Positions 23,843-32,745 of a stretch of DNA of 64,000 nucleotides are shown piece by piece (the stretch's first letter is position 1; each line of letters opens with the position of its first letter). Under the pieces are notes generated by a model. It searched no databases, was not told the origin of the DNA, and saw nothing but the letters and a program-made list of their open reading frames with translations. Source of the stretch: Geochorda sp036562495 (GTDB lineage: Bacteria; Bacillota; Limnochordia; Limnochordales; Geochordaceae); the NCBI GenBank assembly GCA_036562495.1, contig DATCKA010000030.1:124001-188000 (forward strand), given 5' to 3'. A program made the translations under genes and the position numbers.

Positions 23843-25012
23843 CTACCAGCCGAGCCGCCGCGCGCCGACGCCCGCCGCCAGGCCCACCGCCGTCAGCATT
23901 GCGATGAGGTGGGAGCCGCCGTAGCTGAGCAGCGAGAGCGGGATGCCCATGACCGGGGCCAGGCCCAGGGTCATGCCGATGTTGAAGACCACGTGGAATC
24001 CGATGGTGACCGCCACGCCCGAGGCCAACAGGGCACCGGCCCGGTCCCGGGCCCCGCCTGCGACCGCCATGCACCGCCGTAGCAAGAGCCCGTAGGCGGC
24101 CAGGGTGGCCGCCGCGCCGAAGAAGCCCAGCTCCTCGCCCAGCGTGGCGAAGATGAAGTCGGTATGGCGGGCCGGGACGAAGGCCAGCTGGGTCTGAGGC
24201 CCCTGGAAGAGTCCCTGGCCGAAGAGCCGCCCGGAGCCGATCGCGATCAGGGACTGCGTGACGTTCCACCCGGCGCCCTGCCGGTTGCCCTCGAGATCCA
24301 GGAAGACGGCAAGACGCTGGATCTGATGGGGCTTGAGCACTGCCACCCAACCGTACCAACTGGCCATCACGGCCAGGGCCACCGCGGCCACCGCCAGTCC
24401 CGTCATGGTGGCCAGCATGCGGGATGGCACCTGTGCCACGTACAGCATCCCCAGCAAGATGATGCCAAACACCACTGCCGTCCCCAGGTCCGGCTGCAGC
24501 AGCACCAGGCCCGCCACGCCGGCCGTCATGGCCAGGGGCCCGAGGAGATCCCGCCAGCTCTCGGGTGGACGGCGATCACCCAGGTAGCGGGCCAGCGCGA
24601 CGATGAGGGTCACCTTGGCCAGCTCGGCGGGCTGCAGCGACAGGGGCCCGAAGACGAGCCACCCCTGCGTGCCAGCCACCCGCCGGCCCACCAGCAACAC
24701 GGCCACCAGCAGCAGCACCGACAGGCCGTACAGCCCGTAGGCCATCCGGAGCACCTGCCGGTAGCCGTAGAGGATCCCCCCCATCAGGCCCACCAGCCCG
24801 ATGGCCAGGCTGACGGCCTGACGCCGCACGTAGTAGGCGGGATCCCCCACCACCCACGAGCGCGTGGCGGAGTAGACGATCACCAGGCCCAGCAGGCTCA
24901 GCGCGACGGCCAGGCCGGCCAGTAGCCAGTCGCCGCTGGCCACCAGTCGACGGATTGGCCCCTGCAAAGCCCGATGCCCCATCGTCTCCACCGTCGCCGG
25001 GGCCGCCGGCAT
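23843..25012 (-). CDS. rodA: RodA/FtsW/SpoVE family (SEDS) peptidoglycan polymerase
   Basis: Polytopic SEDS glycosyltransferase that polymerises lipid II together with a class B penicillin-binding protein. The 389 residues carry ten or so membrane segments and the family motifs LGLVIVYSATRS, GPLSLQPAELAKVTLI, VLLQPDLGTAVVFG, GSGRLFGQGLFQG, PARHTDFIFATLGEELG and the C-terminal GIPLSLLSYGGSHLIAML. RodA rather than FtsW is preferred because mrdA, mreBCD and minCDE are in the same operon. The start ATG overlaps the minE stop by one base (TGATG), indicating coupled translation. Confidence 0.93.
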   Translation of the reverse strand: MPAAPATVETMGHRALQGPIRRLVASGDWLLAGLAVALSLLGLVIVYSATRSWVVGDPAYYVRRQAVSLAIGLVGLMGGILYGYRQVLRMAYGLYGLSVLLLVAVLLVGRRVAGTQGWLVFGPLSLQPAELAKVTLIVALARYLGDRRPPESWRDLLGPLAMTAGVAGLVLLQPDLGTAVVFGIILLGMLYVAQVPSRMLATMTGLAVAAVALAVMASWYGWVAVLKPHQIQRLAVFLDLEGNRQGAGWNVTQSLIAIGSGRLFGQGLFQGPQTQLAFVPARHTDFIFATLGEELGFFGAAATLAAYGLLLRRCMAVAGGARDRAGALLASGVAVTIGFHVVFNIGMTLGLAPVMGIPLSLLSYGGSHLIAMLTAVGLAAGVGARRLGW

Positions 25013-25299
25013 CAGGGCCGGCCCCGCACGGTCTCCCTCGGGCCTCGGATGGGCACGTTGGCCACCAGCACCACCGACGCGTCGGCCACTCGAGCCTCGC
25101 CGGTCAGCGATACCTCGATCCCGTCCTCGACGACGTCGACGTAACGGGAGATGACGGCCAACAGCTCATCCTTGAGCGTCTCGATGAGCCCCGGCGGCAG
25201 CCTGGCCCGATCGTACTTGAGCACCAGTTGCAGACGCTGGGCGGCAACGTCCGCGCTCTTGCCGCCACGGGTCCCCATAACCTTGGACAGCCACGACAT
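25012..25299 (-). CDS. minE: Cell division topological specificity factor MinE
   Basis: Stimulates MinD ATPase and drives Min oscillation. Read from the ATG at 25299 the protein is 95 residues, close to the usual 88. Its N-terminal membrane-binding and MinD-contact region is MSWLSKVMG, then the AAQRLQLVLKYDRARLPPGLIETLKDELLAVISRYVDV core is split into recognisable pieces: RLQLVLKYDRARL and LLAVISRYVDV. The frame is open to a GTG at 25359 that overlaps minD, but the family start fits 25299. MinE in a sporulating Firmicute implies an oscillating or gradient Min system, as in several clostridial lineages, rather than the DivIVA/MinJ type. Confidence 0.94.
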   Translation of the reverse strand: MSWLSKVMGTRGGKSADVAAQRLQLVLKYDRARLPPGLIETLKDELLAVISRYVDVVEDGIEVSLTGEARVADASVVLVANVPIRGPRETVRGRP

Positions 25300-25345
25300 C
25301 GTCTGGTCGGCCCCCTGCCCCACCCCCGTGCCCGACGGGGATCGC

Positions 25346-26152
25346 TCACGACGCCGCACTCGAACCCCGCATCAGCCGCCGCAGCCGGGCCATCAGCCCG
25401 CCCTCCTCCAGCTCGAGGAACGGCACCTCGTGGCCCTCCAGGCGCATGGCGATGTTGCGGAAGGCCTGGCCCGCCCGGGACCGCCCGTCCAGCACCGCCG
25501 GCTCGCCGCGGTTGGTGGTGACGATGATGGCCTCGTCGTCGGGCACGATGCCCACCAGGGGGATGGCCAGGATCTCCATCACATCCCCCACCTCCATCAT
25601 GTCACCCCTCCGCACCATACGCGGGCGGATTCGGTTGATGATCAGCCGGGGTTCGAAGATCTCCTTGCTCTCCAACAGCCCGATGACGCGGTCGGCGTCC
25701 CGCACCGCGGCCACCTCGGGTGTCGTGACGATGAGCGCCTCGTTGGCCCCCGCCACCGCGGTGTGGAAGCCGTGGTCGATGCCCGCCGGCGAGTCGACCA
25801 GCACGTAGTCGAACTCCTCCTGCAGCTGGGCCACCAGATCCCGCATCTGCTCCGGGGTCACCGCGTCCTTGCCCCGGGTCTGCGCCGCCGGCAACAGGGC
25901 CAGGTTGTCCACCCGTTTGTCGCGGATGAGGGCTGCCTTGAGCTTGCAATTGCCCTCGACCACGTCGACCAGGTCGTAGACGATGCGATTCTCCAGGCCC
26001 AGCACCACGTCGAGGTTGCGCAGCCCGATGTCCGCGTCCACCACCACCACGCGCCGCCCCGCCTGCGCCAGTGCCACGCCCAGGTTGGCGGTGGTGGTGG
26101 TCTTACCCACGCCACCCTTGCCGCTGGTGATTACGATGACGCGCCCCGCCAT
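25346..26152 (-). CDS. minD: Septum site-determining ATPase MinD
   Basis: Membrane-associated ATPase that recruits MinC and positions the division site. The 268 residues show the deviant Walker A SGKGGVGKTTTTANLG, switch I region VVDADIGLRNLD, Walker B-like YVLVDSPAGIDHG, and a C-terminal amphipathic membrane-targeting helix GLMARLRRLMRGS. All are diagnostic. It overlaps minC by about 20 bases and is followed by minE, so minCDE is a single transcriptional unit inserted between mrdA and rodA. Confidence 0.98.
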   Translation of the reverse strand: MAGRVIVITSGKGGVGKTTTTANLGVALAQAGRRVVVVDADIGLRNLDVVLGLENRIVYDLVDVVEGNCKLKAALIRDKRVDNLALLPAAQTRGKDAVTPEQMRDLVAQLQEEFDYVLVDSPAGIDHGFHTAVAGANEALIVTTPEVAAVRDADRVIGLLESKEIFEPRLIINRIRPRMVRRGDMMEVGDVMEILAIPLVGIVPDDEAIIVTTNRGEPAVLDGRSRAGQAFRNIAMRLEGHEVPFLELEEGGLMARLRRLMRGSSAAS

Positions 26153-26940
26153 GCCGATGTGCCCTCCTCGAGTATCCCTGCCAGTGGCTCCACTTCGACC
26201 ACGCCGTCTCGGACCCGCGCGATCTCGGGTCCGCGCTCGGCCAGCGGCTCGTCCGGGGCCCGCGCCACCCGGTGCGCGATGCGAAGCTGCAGCGGCTGGA
26301 GCTGGAGCGCGACCACCACCGCGCTCTCCTCGCCCCGGGCGCCGGCGTGGGCCACCCCCCGCAAGGAGCCCATCACGACGATGTCGCCGCTGGCCACCAC
26401 CTCCGCGCCGGGGTTGACGTCGCCCACCACGACCACGTGCCCGTCGTAGGCGATCCGCTGCCCTGAGCGCAGGGTCCGTCGCACCAGCAGCGTGCGATCC
26501 GGAGGGACGGCGGGCCCTCCCCTGACCCTGCTCGCGAGCGCGCCGATGGCCCGAGCCAGCTCCGCGGTCAACCGGGCGCTGCCCACCACCGCCCGCACCC
26601 CGCCGTCCGTCTCTCGCCAGCTCCGCCGCAGGCTCTCCGGGCCGTCCTCGGGCTGTGCGTCGGGCTCCGTGGGGCTGTCAGCGACCCGTAGCCCGCACTC
26701 CCGCAGGGTGCGGAGCAGGAGGCTCCACTCGGCCCAGGTGGCCTGGCGCTGGCCGGCCTCCAGCGTGGCGGTGGCACCGGCGAAGAAGCGTCGGGCCGGC
26801 CAGAGCTTGCGTCGCAGCGCGGCCACCAGCTCCTCCAGGCTGCTGGTCTCGTCGAGCACGATGCGCAACCCCCGCCGGGTCCCCTTCAGGATGACCCCGT
26901 CGGAGTGGCTCGGCTCGGCCTTGCCCGTTGCCTGTGACAC
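26131..26940 (-). CDS. minC: Septum site-determining protein MinC
   Basis: Inhibitor of FtsZ polymerisation. Its N-terminal domain starts at GVILKGTRRGLRIVLDE and contains a short strand/helix pattern. The C-terminal right-handed beta-helix (about residues 150-255) has RTLRSGQRIAYDGHVVVVGDVNPGAEVVASG and GDIVVMGSLRGVAHAG, given here in parts: GDVNPGAEVVASGDIVVMG is the hallmark. It is about 269 residues, longer than Bacillus MinC because of an extended linker with Pro/Glu. The GTG at 26940 was chosen because AGGGAGGT lies 12 bases upstream; an alternative GTG at 26991 follows the mrdA stop directly. Confidence 0.92.
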   Translation of the reverse strand: MSQATGKAEPSHSDGVILKGTRRGLRIVLDETSSLEELVAALRRKLWPARRFFAGATATLEAGQRQATWAEWSLLLRTLRECGLRVADSPTEPDAQPEDGPESLRRSWRETDGGVRAVVGSARLTAELARAIGALASRVRGGPAVPPDRTLLVRRTLRSGQRIAYDGHVVVVGDVNPGAEVVASGDIVVMGSLRGVAHAGARGEESAVVVALQLQPLQLRIAHRVARAPDEPLAERGPEIARVRDGVVEVEPLAGILEEGTSAWRGASS

Positions 26941-26992
26941 CGGCGTGGGCCTACCTCCCTGCCACGGCTCCGCGAAGCCATGTTCTGGCACC

Positions 26993-28909
26993 TCAGGCCC
27001 TTTCCTGCCCGACCGGGTGCAGCTCGAAGTAGGCCTTCAGGATGTCGGCGGCGATGGGGGCCGCCACGCTGGCCCCACCCCCGCCGTGCTCCACCACCAC
27101 CACCACGACCACCTGCGGATCGTCGATGGGTGCGACGGCCGCGAACCACGCATGGGACTGCTCGCCGGCCTGCACCTGGGCGGTGCCCGTCTTGCCCCCG
27201 ACCCGCACCGGCACCCCGTCGAACCTTCCCCTCGCCGTACCGTGGGGCCCGTTGACGACCGCATCCAGACCCTGCCGCACCAGCCGCCACGTCCGGGCCG
27301 AGGCGGGCACCTGCAGGAGCACCGTCCGCTCGTTCTCCCAGACCACCGCGCCGTCGGGAGTCGTCACCTTCGCCACCAGGTGCGGTCGGTAGACCACGCC
27401 GTCGTTGGCCACGGCCGCGTAGCTGAGCGCCACCTGCAGGGGCGTCACCGTCAAGAACCCCTGCCCGATGGCCATGTCCATGGTCTCGGCCTCGTACCAG
27501 TTCTGCTCCCAGGGGGGCCGGTTTCGAAACTGCTGGCGCTTCCACTGCCGGTCCGGCACCAGGCCCGGACGATCCCCCGGCTCCAGGTCGATGCCGGCGC
27601 TCCGACCGAAGCCGAACCGCCGCGCCCAGGTGGCCAGGCGGTCGACCCCCACCCGCAGACCGAGCTCCCAGAAGAAGTCGTTGGACGACCACTCGAAGCC
27701 GGCCACCAGGTCGATGAGTCCGGGCGGGGCGATGCCGACCCGGATCATCCAGTCCTGCTTGCCGTACGGCGCCAGGCCGTCGACGTAAAACCGCTCCCCC
27801 GGTGCGAAGACCCGCTCTTCCAGGGCCGCCACCGCCGTCACCAGCTTGAAGACGGAGCCCGGCTGGTAGGTGCCCATGGTGGCACGGTTGAGGAAGGGGG
27901 CTGCCGGGTCCCGCTCCAGCAGCGCGAAGTAGGCCTGCCGATCCGGCGCCCACGGCAGCAGCCTTTCCGGATCGAAGCCGGGGAAGCTGGCCATGGCCAG
28001 GATCTCGCCCGTCGCCGGCGCCAGCACCACCGCCGCGCCCGCCTGCACAGGGCGGGCCGCCCGCACCTGCGGGTCGGTGGAGGTCTGCCGGCTGCGCTCG
28101 GCTCGCTGGATGCCCAGGACCAGCGCCTCCTCCGTGCGCCGCTGCAGCTCGAGATCCAGGGTCAGGTGCAGGTCCAGCCCCGGGGTCGGCGGCTGCTCCG
28201 AGACCAGGCGACGGAAGCGCCCCAGGGCATCCACCTCTATCTCCCGATAGCCACGGCTTCCCCGCAGGTAGCGCTCGTAATGGCGTTCGACGCCCGCGGC
28301 GCCGATGAGGTCCGTGCCCTGGTAGCCCTGGTCGGAGAGCCGCTGAAGCTCTTCGGCGGTGATGGGGGCGATGCGCCCGAGGACGTGGGCGGCCAGCGCG
28401 CCCTCGGGGTACTGGCGGACGGGCTCCTCCTCGACGAAGATGCCCGCCAGCTGGCTACGGTGCTCCTGCACGGCCACCATCTGGGCCAGGGTCATGTCAC
28501 GGAGCAGGCGCACCGGTTCGAAGCTGTAGCGGCGGGTGGCCTGGCTCCAGCGCTCCGCCAGCTCGGCCTGGGGGATGTCCAGGATGGCCGACAGCCTGGC
28601 CAGGAGATCCTCGACGGATCCGTCGACGGCCTCGGGCAGGACCGAGAGGGTGAAGGAGAGCCGGTTGCGGGCCAGCTCGTTCCCCTGCCGATCGTAGATC
28701 CGGCCCCGGGGCGCGCTGACCGGTACCACGCGGATGTGGTTGCGGTCGGCCATGGCCACGAAGCGGGCGCCCTCCATGATCTGCACGTGCCAGAGGCGCG
28801 CAGCGAGGACCACCAGCGCCACGGCCATCACCGCGCTCAGCCGCACCAGCCGCGGCTGCATCTCCTCGGGGTGCCGACCGTCCACCGACGGCGGATGCCG
28901 GCGCATCAT
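26993..28909 (-). CDS. mrdA: Penicillin-binding protein 2 (class B transpeptidase, MrdA type)
   Basis: Transpeptidase of the elongation machinery, partner of RodA. The 638 residues start with one membrane helix (LVRLSAVMAVALVVLAARL), then the dimerisation domain with SAPRGRIYDRQGNELA. The transpeptidase domain carries all three catalytic motifs: SVFK in TYQPGSVFKLVTA (near residue 351), SSN in EWSSNDFFWELG (near 407) and KTG in VGGKTGTAQV (near 571). The start ATG at 28909 overlaps the mreD stop (ATGA). In Bacillus and Clostridia this position behind mreD holds the same class of protein. A SpoVD-like sporulation role cannot be excluded but there is no PASTA domain. Confidence 0.95.
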   Translation of the reverse strand: MMRRHPPSVDGRHPEEMQPRLVRLSAVMAVALVVLAARLWHVQIMEGARFVAMADRNHIRVVPVSAPRGRIYDRQGNELARNRLSFTLSVLPEAVDGSVEDLLARLSAILDIPQAELAERWSQATRRYSFEPVRLLRDMTLAQMVAVQEHRSQLAGIFVEEEPVRQYPEGALAAHVLGRIAPITAEELQRLSDQGYQGTDLIGAAGVERHYERYLRGSRGYREIEVDALGRFRRLVSEQPPTPGLDLHLTLDLELQRRTEEALVLGIQRAERSRQTSTDPQVRAARPVQAGAAVVLAPATGEILAMASFPGFDPERLLPWAPDRQAYFALLERDPAAPFLNRATMGTYQPGSVFKLVTAVAALEERVFAPGERFYVDGLAPYGKQDWMIRVGIAPPGLIDLVAGFEWSSNDFFWELGLRVGVDRLATWARRFGFGRSAGIDLEPGDRPGLVPDRQWKRQQFRNRPPWEQNWYEAETMDMAIGQGFLTVTPLQVALSYAAVANDGVVYRPHLVAKVTTPDGAVVWENERTVLLQVPASARTWRLVRQGLDAVVNGPHGTARGRFDGVPVRVGGKTGTAQVQAGEQSHAWFAAVAPIDDPQVVVVVVVEHGGGGASVAAPIAADILKAYFELHPVGQERA

Positions 28910-29460
28910 GCCTGCCACCGCCGCCCCAATCCCTCGACCGAGTCGGCCAGACGGGCCCAGCTCACCGCCGTGTAGGCCACCGCGAAGAGGGCGCCCGTCA
29001 ACAGGACGAATCCGACAGCCCTCGCCGCCACCACCCACGAGAAGGGCGTCTCCACGCCGAAGGCCACCGCCCCGGCCCGCTGGGCCGCCTCACAGGTGGC
29101 CGCCGACAGCGCGGCGATGGCCACCGTCACGCCGAACCGATCCGACGGAGCCCGGGCCACGAGCCAGTCGGCCAGCAGCACGGCCAGGGCTCGCGCGGCG
29201 CTGCCCAGGCCGATGAGGACCCCGCCGGCTAGATCGCAAAGCAGCCCGCCGCCCACCGCCACCCACAGCCCGGGTCGGCGATCCCCCGTGACCGTCAACG
29301 CCAGCGCGACGGCCAGCACGGTGTCGGGCAACACGCCGAAAGGGGCCACCACCGGCCAGACCAGGAGGTCGGCCAGCACGGCGACGACCACCGCGGCGCC
29401 CACCACCCATCGCAACCGCGGGCCGGCGGGCGGCGTCACGCCGGGGCCGCGTGTGCTCAT
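28906..29460 (-). CDS. mreD: Rod shape-determining membrane protein MreD
   Basis: Small polytopic component of the elongasome. The product is about 184 residues from the ATG at 29460, with five to six hydrophobic segments (for example WVVGAAVVVAVLADLLVWPVV and LLTGALFAVAYTAVSW). The conserved region between helices includes the pattern GVLPDTVLAVALAL and GGLLCDLAGGVLIGLGSAA. MreD is poorly conserved, so the call relies on topology plus position between mreC and mrdA. The start overlaps the mreC stop and the stop overlaps the mrdA start, both as ATGA, indicating tight translational coupling. Confidence 0.88.
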   Translation of the reverse strand: MSTRGPGVTPPAGPRLRWVVGAAVVVAVLADLLVWPVVAPFGVLPDTVLAVALALTVTGDRRPGLWVAVGGGLLCDLAGGVLIGLGSAARALAVLLADWLVARAPSDRFGVTVAIAALSAATCEAAQRAGAVAFGVETPFSWVVAARAVGFVLLTGALFAVAYTAVSWARLADSVEGLGRRWQA

Positions 29461-30338
29461 GACCGGCCCCCGCTCGCCGTGGTCCGCGAGCGCTGGGGCA
29501 CCACCACGTAGACGTGGAAGAGCCGCTCCACGTCGGCTCCCGGGACCAGCCACCCCTCCCGCCCCAGCCCCGCCTGTCCGGGCCGTACCTGCTCGAGCGT
29601 CCCGAGGCGGACGCCTCGCGGGTAGACGCCGCCCAGCCCCGAGGCTACCACCTCGTCCCCCGGCTCGAACGAGGCCGCCGGCGTCAGCGCCCGGACGCGC
29701 AGGGGACCACCGGTCCCGGTGCCCTCGACCAGCACCAGGTCCCCGGTGCGCACCACCAGGCCACCGGCCGCGCTGCGCACATCCGTCAGGAGGGTGACGA
29801 CGGCGGTCCGGGCCGTGACGCTCTGGACCTGACCGATGACGCCCCCCGGGGCGACGACCGCCATGCCGCCCCGGACGCCGTCGCCGCTGCCCCGGTTGAT
29901 GACGATCTGGCTGTACCAGCGAGAGGGCTCCCGCTGGATGACGTCCGCGGCCAGCAGGCGGTGGTCGTCGAGCTCGGGCAACCCCAGCTGCCGGCGGAGC
30001 TCCCGGTTTTCAGCGGCCACACCGGCCAGCATGGAGAGCTCGAGGGCGAGGCGCTCGTTGTGCGCGAGCAGCTCCTCGTAGCTGCGACGGAGGGTGGTCA
30101 GCTCCCGCAGGTTGTCCAGGCCCTCCTGGACCCGCCGCTCCAGGTTGGCCACCAGCGTCTGGCCGGGCGCGAGGAGGTCGGCGAGCCAGCGCTCCGGCGC
30201 GCTACGCTCGGGCCGGGGCTGCGCGCTGAGGAAGGCCGTGCTGACCAGGACGATGGCGCCCACGACGGCCAGTCCCGGCGCCAGCCGCCGGGGTCGGCTT
30301 CCCTCCGTGTGGGGCTGCCCCTTCCCCCTGGCACGCAT
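29457..30338 (-). CDS. mreC: Rod shape-determining protein MreC
   Basis: Bitopic scaffold linking MreB to periplasmic/extracellular cell-wall enzymes. A short basic tail and membrane helix (about residues 20-39) come first. A coiled coil from about 65 to 115 follows (TTLRRSYEELLAHNERLALEL). The two beta-barrel domains then show VIQREPSRWYSQIVINRGSGDGV and GVIGQVQSVTARTAVVTLLTD, in family-typical form. At 293 residues it has normal length. It lies 53 bases after mreB and is coupled to mreD. Confidence 0.95.
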   Translation of the reverse strand: MRARGKGQPHTEGSRPRRLAPGLAVVGAIVLVSTAFLSAQPRPERSAPERWLADLLAPGQTLVANLERRVQEGLDNLRELTTLRRSYEELLAHNERLALELSMLAGVAAENRELRRQLGLPELDDHRLLAADVIQREPSRWYSQIVINRGSGDGVRGGMAVVAPGGVIGQVQSVTARTAVVTLLTDVRSAAGGLVVRTGDLVLVEGTGTGGPLRVRALTPAASFEPGDEVVASGLGGVYPRGVRLGTLEQVRPGQAGLGREGWLVPGADVERLFHVYVVVPQRSRTTASGGRS

Positions 30339-30391
30339 CGCGGCTCGGTCTCCTCACGCTGCCGTCCCTCCTCGGGACCCGCCGGCTCGTC

Positions 30392-31414
30392 CTAGACGCG
30401 CCGGGGATTGAGGAGGACCCGGTTCATGCGGTCGAACTGCTCCAGGGCGATACCCGCTCCGGTGACCACCGCCGTCAGCGGGTCCTCGGCCACGTGGACG
30501 GGCATGTGGGTGGTCTCGGCCATGAGCCGGTCCAGCCCCTTCAAAAGCGCCCCGCCACCGGCCAGCACCAGGCCTCGGTCCACGATGTCGGCCGCCAGCT
30601 CGGGGGGCGTGCGCTCCAAGGTCACCCGCACGGCCTCCACGATGGCAGCCACGGTCTCGGCCAGCGCCTCGCGGATCTCCTTGCCCGTCAGCGTCATCGT
30701 CTTCGGGAGACCCGTCACCAGATCCCGCCCGCGCACCTCGAAGGTCTGGTCGTCCACCACCGGGTAGGCCGAGCCGATGGCCTTCTTGACCTCCTCGGCC
30801 GTGCGCTCGCCGATGAGCAGGTTGTAGGTGCGGCGCACGTACTGCACGATGGCCTCGTCCATCTCGTCGCCGGCGATGCGCACGGAGCGCTGGGCCACGA
30901 TGCCCCCCAGCGAGATGACCGCCACCTCGGTGGTGCCCCCGCCGATGTCGACCACCATGCTGCCGGTAGGCTCCTGCACCGGCAGCCCGACCCCGATGGC
31001 AGCCGCCATGGGCTCTTCGATGAGCCGGGCGTCTCGAGCGCCGGCGGAGAGGGCGGCGTCCACCACGGCCCGCCGCTCCACCTCCGTCACCCCCGAGGGC
31101 ACGGAGACGACCACCCGGGGGCGCCCCATCCAGCGCCCGCCGCCAGCCTTCTCCATGAAGTAGCGCAACATGCGCTCGGTCACTTCGAAGTTGGCGATGA
31201 CGCCGTCGTGCATCGGGCGCACCGCCACGATGTTGCCCGGGGTCCGCCCCACCATCTGCTTGGCCTCGTCGCCGACGGCCAGCACCTCGCCCGTCTCGCG
31301 ATCGATGGCCACCACCGAGGGCTCCTGGAGCACCACCCCACGGCCCTTCACCCACACCAGGGTATTGGCCGTACCCAGGTCGATTCCCATGTCCCGCCCA
31401 AACCACGAAGGCAT
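30392..31414 (-). CDS. mreB: Actin-like rod shape-determining protein MreB
   Basis: Actin homologue that guides lateral cell-wall synthesis. The 340 residues contain the phosphate-1 loop DMGIDLGTANTLVWVKG, the EPSVVAIDR strand, phosphate-2 GSMVVDIGGGTTEVAVISLGG, GDEMDEAIVQYVRR, and the adenosine motif VLAGGGALLKGLDRL. These are all diagnostic of MreB rather than FtsA or ParM. Its normal Firmicutes neighbours, radC upstream and mreC downstream, are present. Rod-shaped growth of the host is a reasonable inference. Confidence 0.98.
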   Translation of the reverse strand: MPSWFGRDMGIDLGTANTLVWVKGRGVVLQEPSVVAIDRETGEVLAVGDEAKQMVGRTPGNIVAVRPMHDGVIANFEVTERMLRYFMEKAGGGRWMGRPRVVVSVPSGVTEVERRAVVDAALSAGARDARLIEEPMAAAIGVGLPVQEPTGSMVVDIGGGTTEVAVISLGGIVAQRSVRIAGDEMDEAIVQYVRRTYNLLIGERTAEEVKKAIGSAYPVVDDQTFEVRGRDLVTGLPKTMTLTGKEIREALAETVAAIVEAVRVTLERTPPELAADIVDRGLVLAGGGALLKGLDRLMAETTHMPVHVAEDPLTAVVTGAGIALEQFDRMNRVLLNPRRV

Positions 31415-31463
31415 GGATGGCTCACCCGTTCCCTTCTGGCCGCGCCCGATGAAGGCCGGGCCC

Positions 31464-32168
31464 CTAGCGCCCGGCGCCCGCCGGCGAGTGGGGCAACACG
31501 CCCATCGCCCGCAGGCTCTCGTATCGACCGTGACCGATCACGACGTGATCCAGCACCTCGATGCCCAGCGTCTCGCCCGCCGTCGCCAGCCGCTGGGTCA
31601 GCGCCACGTCCTCCGGGCTGGGCGTCGGATCCCCGCTGGGGTGGTTGTGCACCAGCACCACGGCCGCCGCGGAGTGCCGCACCGCCGCCTTGAAGACCTC
31701 CCGGGGGTGGGCCGGGACCTGCGTCAGGTGGCCCACCGCCACCGGACACGCCCGGATCAGGCGGTGGCGCGCGTCCAGCAGCAGGACCGCGAACTGCTCC
31801 CGGTCCTGCCGGCTCATCTCGACGGCCATCAGGTCGTAGACGTCCGCCGGCGTCCGCAGCACCGGCCGCTGCTCGGGACCGGCCCGCACCATGCGGCGTG
31901 CCAGCTCGATGGCCGCCAGTACCTGAGCCGCCTTGGCCGGGCCTATCCCCGGCACCGCCGTCAGGGCTGCGGGGTCGGCCGTCGCCATCCCCGACAACCC
32001 ACCCAGGGCCAGCAAGAGCTCGGCGGCGAGCTCCACCGCGGGGCGCCCTCTCCGCCCCGTGCCCAGCAGCACCGCCAGCAGCTCCGCGTCCGACAGCCCG
32101 GCTGCGTCGCCCGAGACGAGCCGCTCACGGGGCCGCATGGAAAGCGGGCGCTCCCGCATCGTCACCAT
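31464..32168 (-). CDS. radC: RadC/YsnA family JAB1/MPN domain protein
   Basis: Protein of the RadC family, whose historical DNA-repair role is doubtful; members contain a JAMM metal site of unknown substrate. The N-terminal half has a helix-hairpin-helix segment LTAVPGIGPAKAAQVLAAIELARR. The C-terminal domain carries the complete JAMM motif HNHPSGDPTPSPED preceded by FKAAVRHSAAAVVLV. It is 234 residues, typical length. It overlaps the maf stop by a few bases and precedes mreB, the usual Firmicutes arrangement maf-radC-mreBCD. Confidence 0.95.
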   Translation of the reverse strand: MVTMRERPLSMRPRERLVSGDAAGLSDAELLAVLLGTGRRGRPAVELAAELLLALGGLSGMATADPAALTAVPGIGPAKAAQVLAAIELARRMVRAGPEQRPVLRTPADVYDLMAVEMSRQDREQFAVLLLDARHRLIRACPVAVGHLTQVPAHPREVFKAAVRHSAAAVVLVHNHPSGDPTPSPEDVALTQRLATAGETLGIEVLDHVVIGHGRYESLRAMGVLPHSPAGAGR

Positions 32169-32737
32169 AAGGAGAGGCCAAACCCCTCCAGCATCCGATG
32201 CAGTCGCGCCAGCGGCAGCCCCACCACGTTGAAATAGCAGCCCTCCAGCCGCTCCACGAAGACGGCCCCGACCCCCTGCACCGCGTAGGCGCCCGCCTTG
32301 TCCATCCCCTCGCCGAGCTGGACGTACCGGTCCACCTCGTCGGCGCTCAGCGCCCGGAAGGTGACGTCGGTCCGCTCGGCCTCCACCGCGACGCGGCCGG
32401 CGACCAGATGGACCACGGCGACGCCCGTCCAGACCTGGTGGGTGCGCCCCGAAAGACGGGTCAACATGCGCCGCGCCTCCTCGCGATCACGGGGCTTGCC
32501 CAGGATCTGGCCGTCCAGCACCACGACGGTATCCGCGCCGACCACGACGTCGTGGGGCCGGCGCGCTGCCACGTCACGGGCTTTGGCCTCGGCCAGGCGC
32601 ATGACGAGCCGATCGGGCGACGCGGCGTCATCGAAGGCCGACTCGTCGACGGAAGGGGACTCGAGCTCGAAGCGGGTCCCCAGCATCGCCAGCAACTGGC
32701 GGCGCCGGGGCGACGTGGAGGCCAGCACCAGGGTCAC
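32162..32737 (-). CDS. maf: Maf family nucleotide pyrophosphatase
   Basis: House-cleaning pyrophosphatase acting on modified or non-canonical nucleoside triphosphates; Bacillus Maf is linked to septum control. The N-terminal motif LASTSPRRRQLLAMLG is diagnostic, followed by SVDESAFD, VVGADTVVVLDGQILGKPRD with the catalytic Asp, RMLTRLSGRTHQVWTGVAVV and a C-terminal DKAGAYAVQGVGAVFVERLEG. The GTG at 32737 was chosen because GGGGGAGGT lies about 10 bases upstream, giving 191 residues. Its stop overlaps radC. It follows DUF4321 closely. Confidence 0.96.
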   Translation of the reverse strand: MTLVLASTSPRRRQLLAMLGTRFELESPSVDESAFDDAASPDRLVMRLAEAKARDVAARRPHDVVVGADTVVVLDGQILGKPRDREEARRMLTRLSGRTHQVWTGVAVVHLVAGRVAVEAERTDVTFRALSADEVDRYVQLGEGMDKAGAYAVQGVGAVFVERLEGCYFNVVGLPLARLHRMLEGFGLSLW

Positions 32738-32745
32738 GGGGGCCC

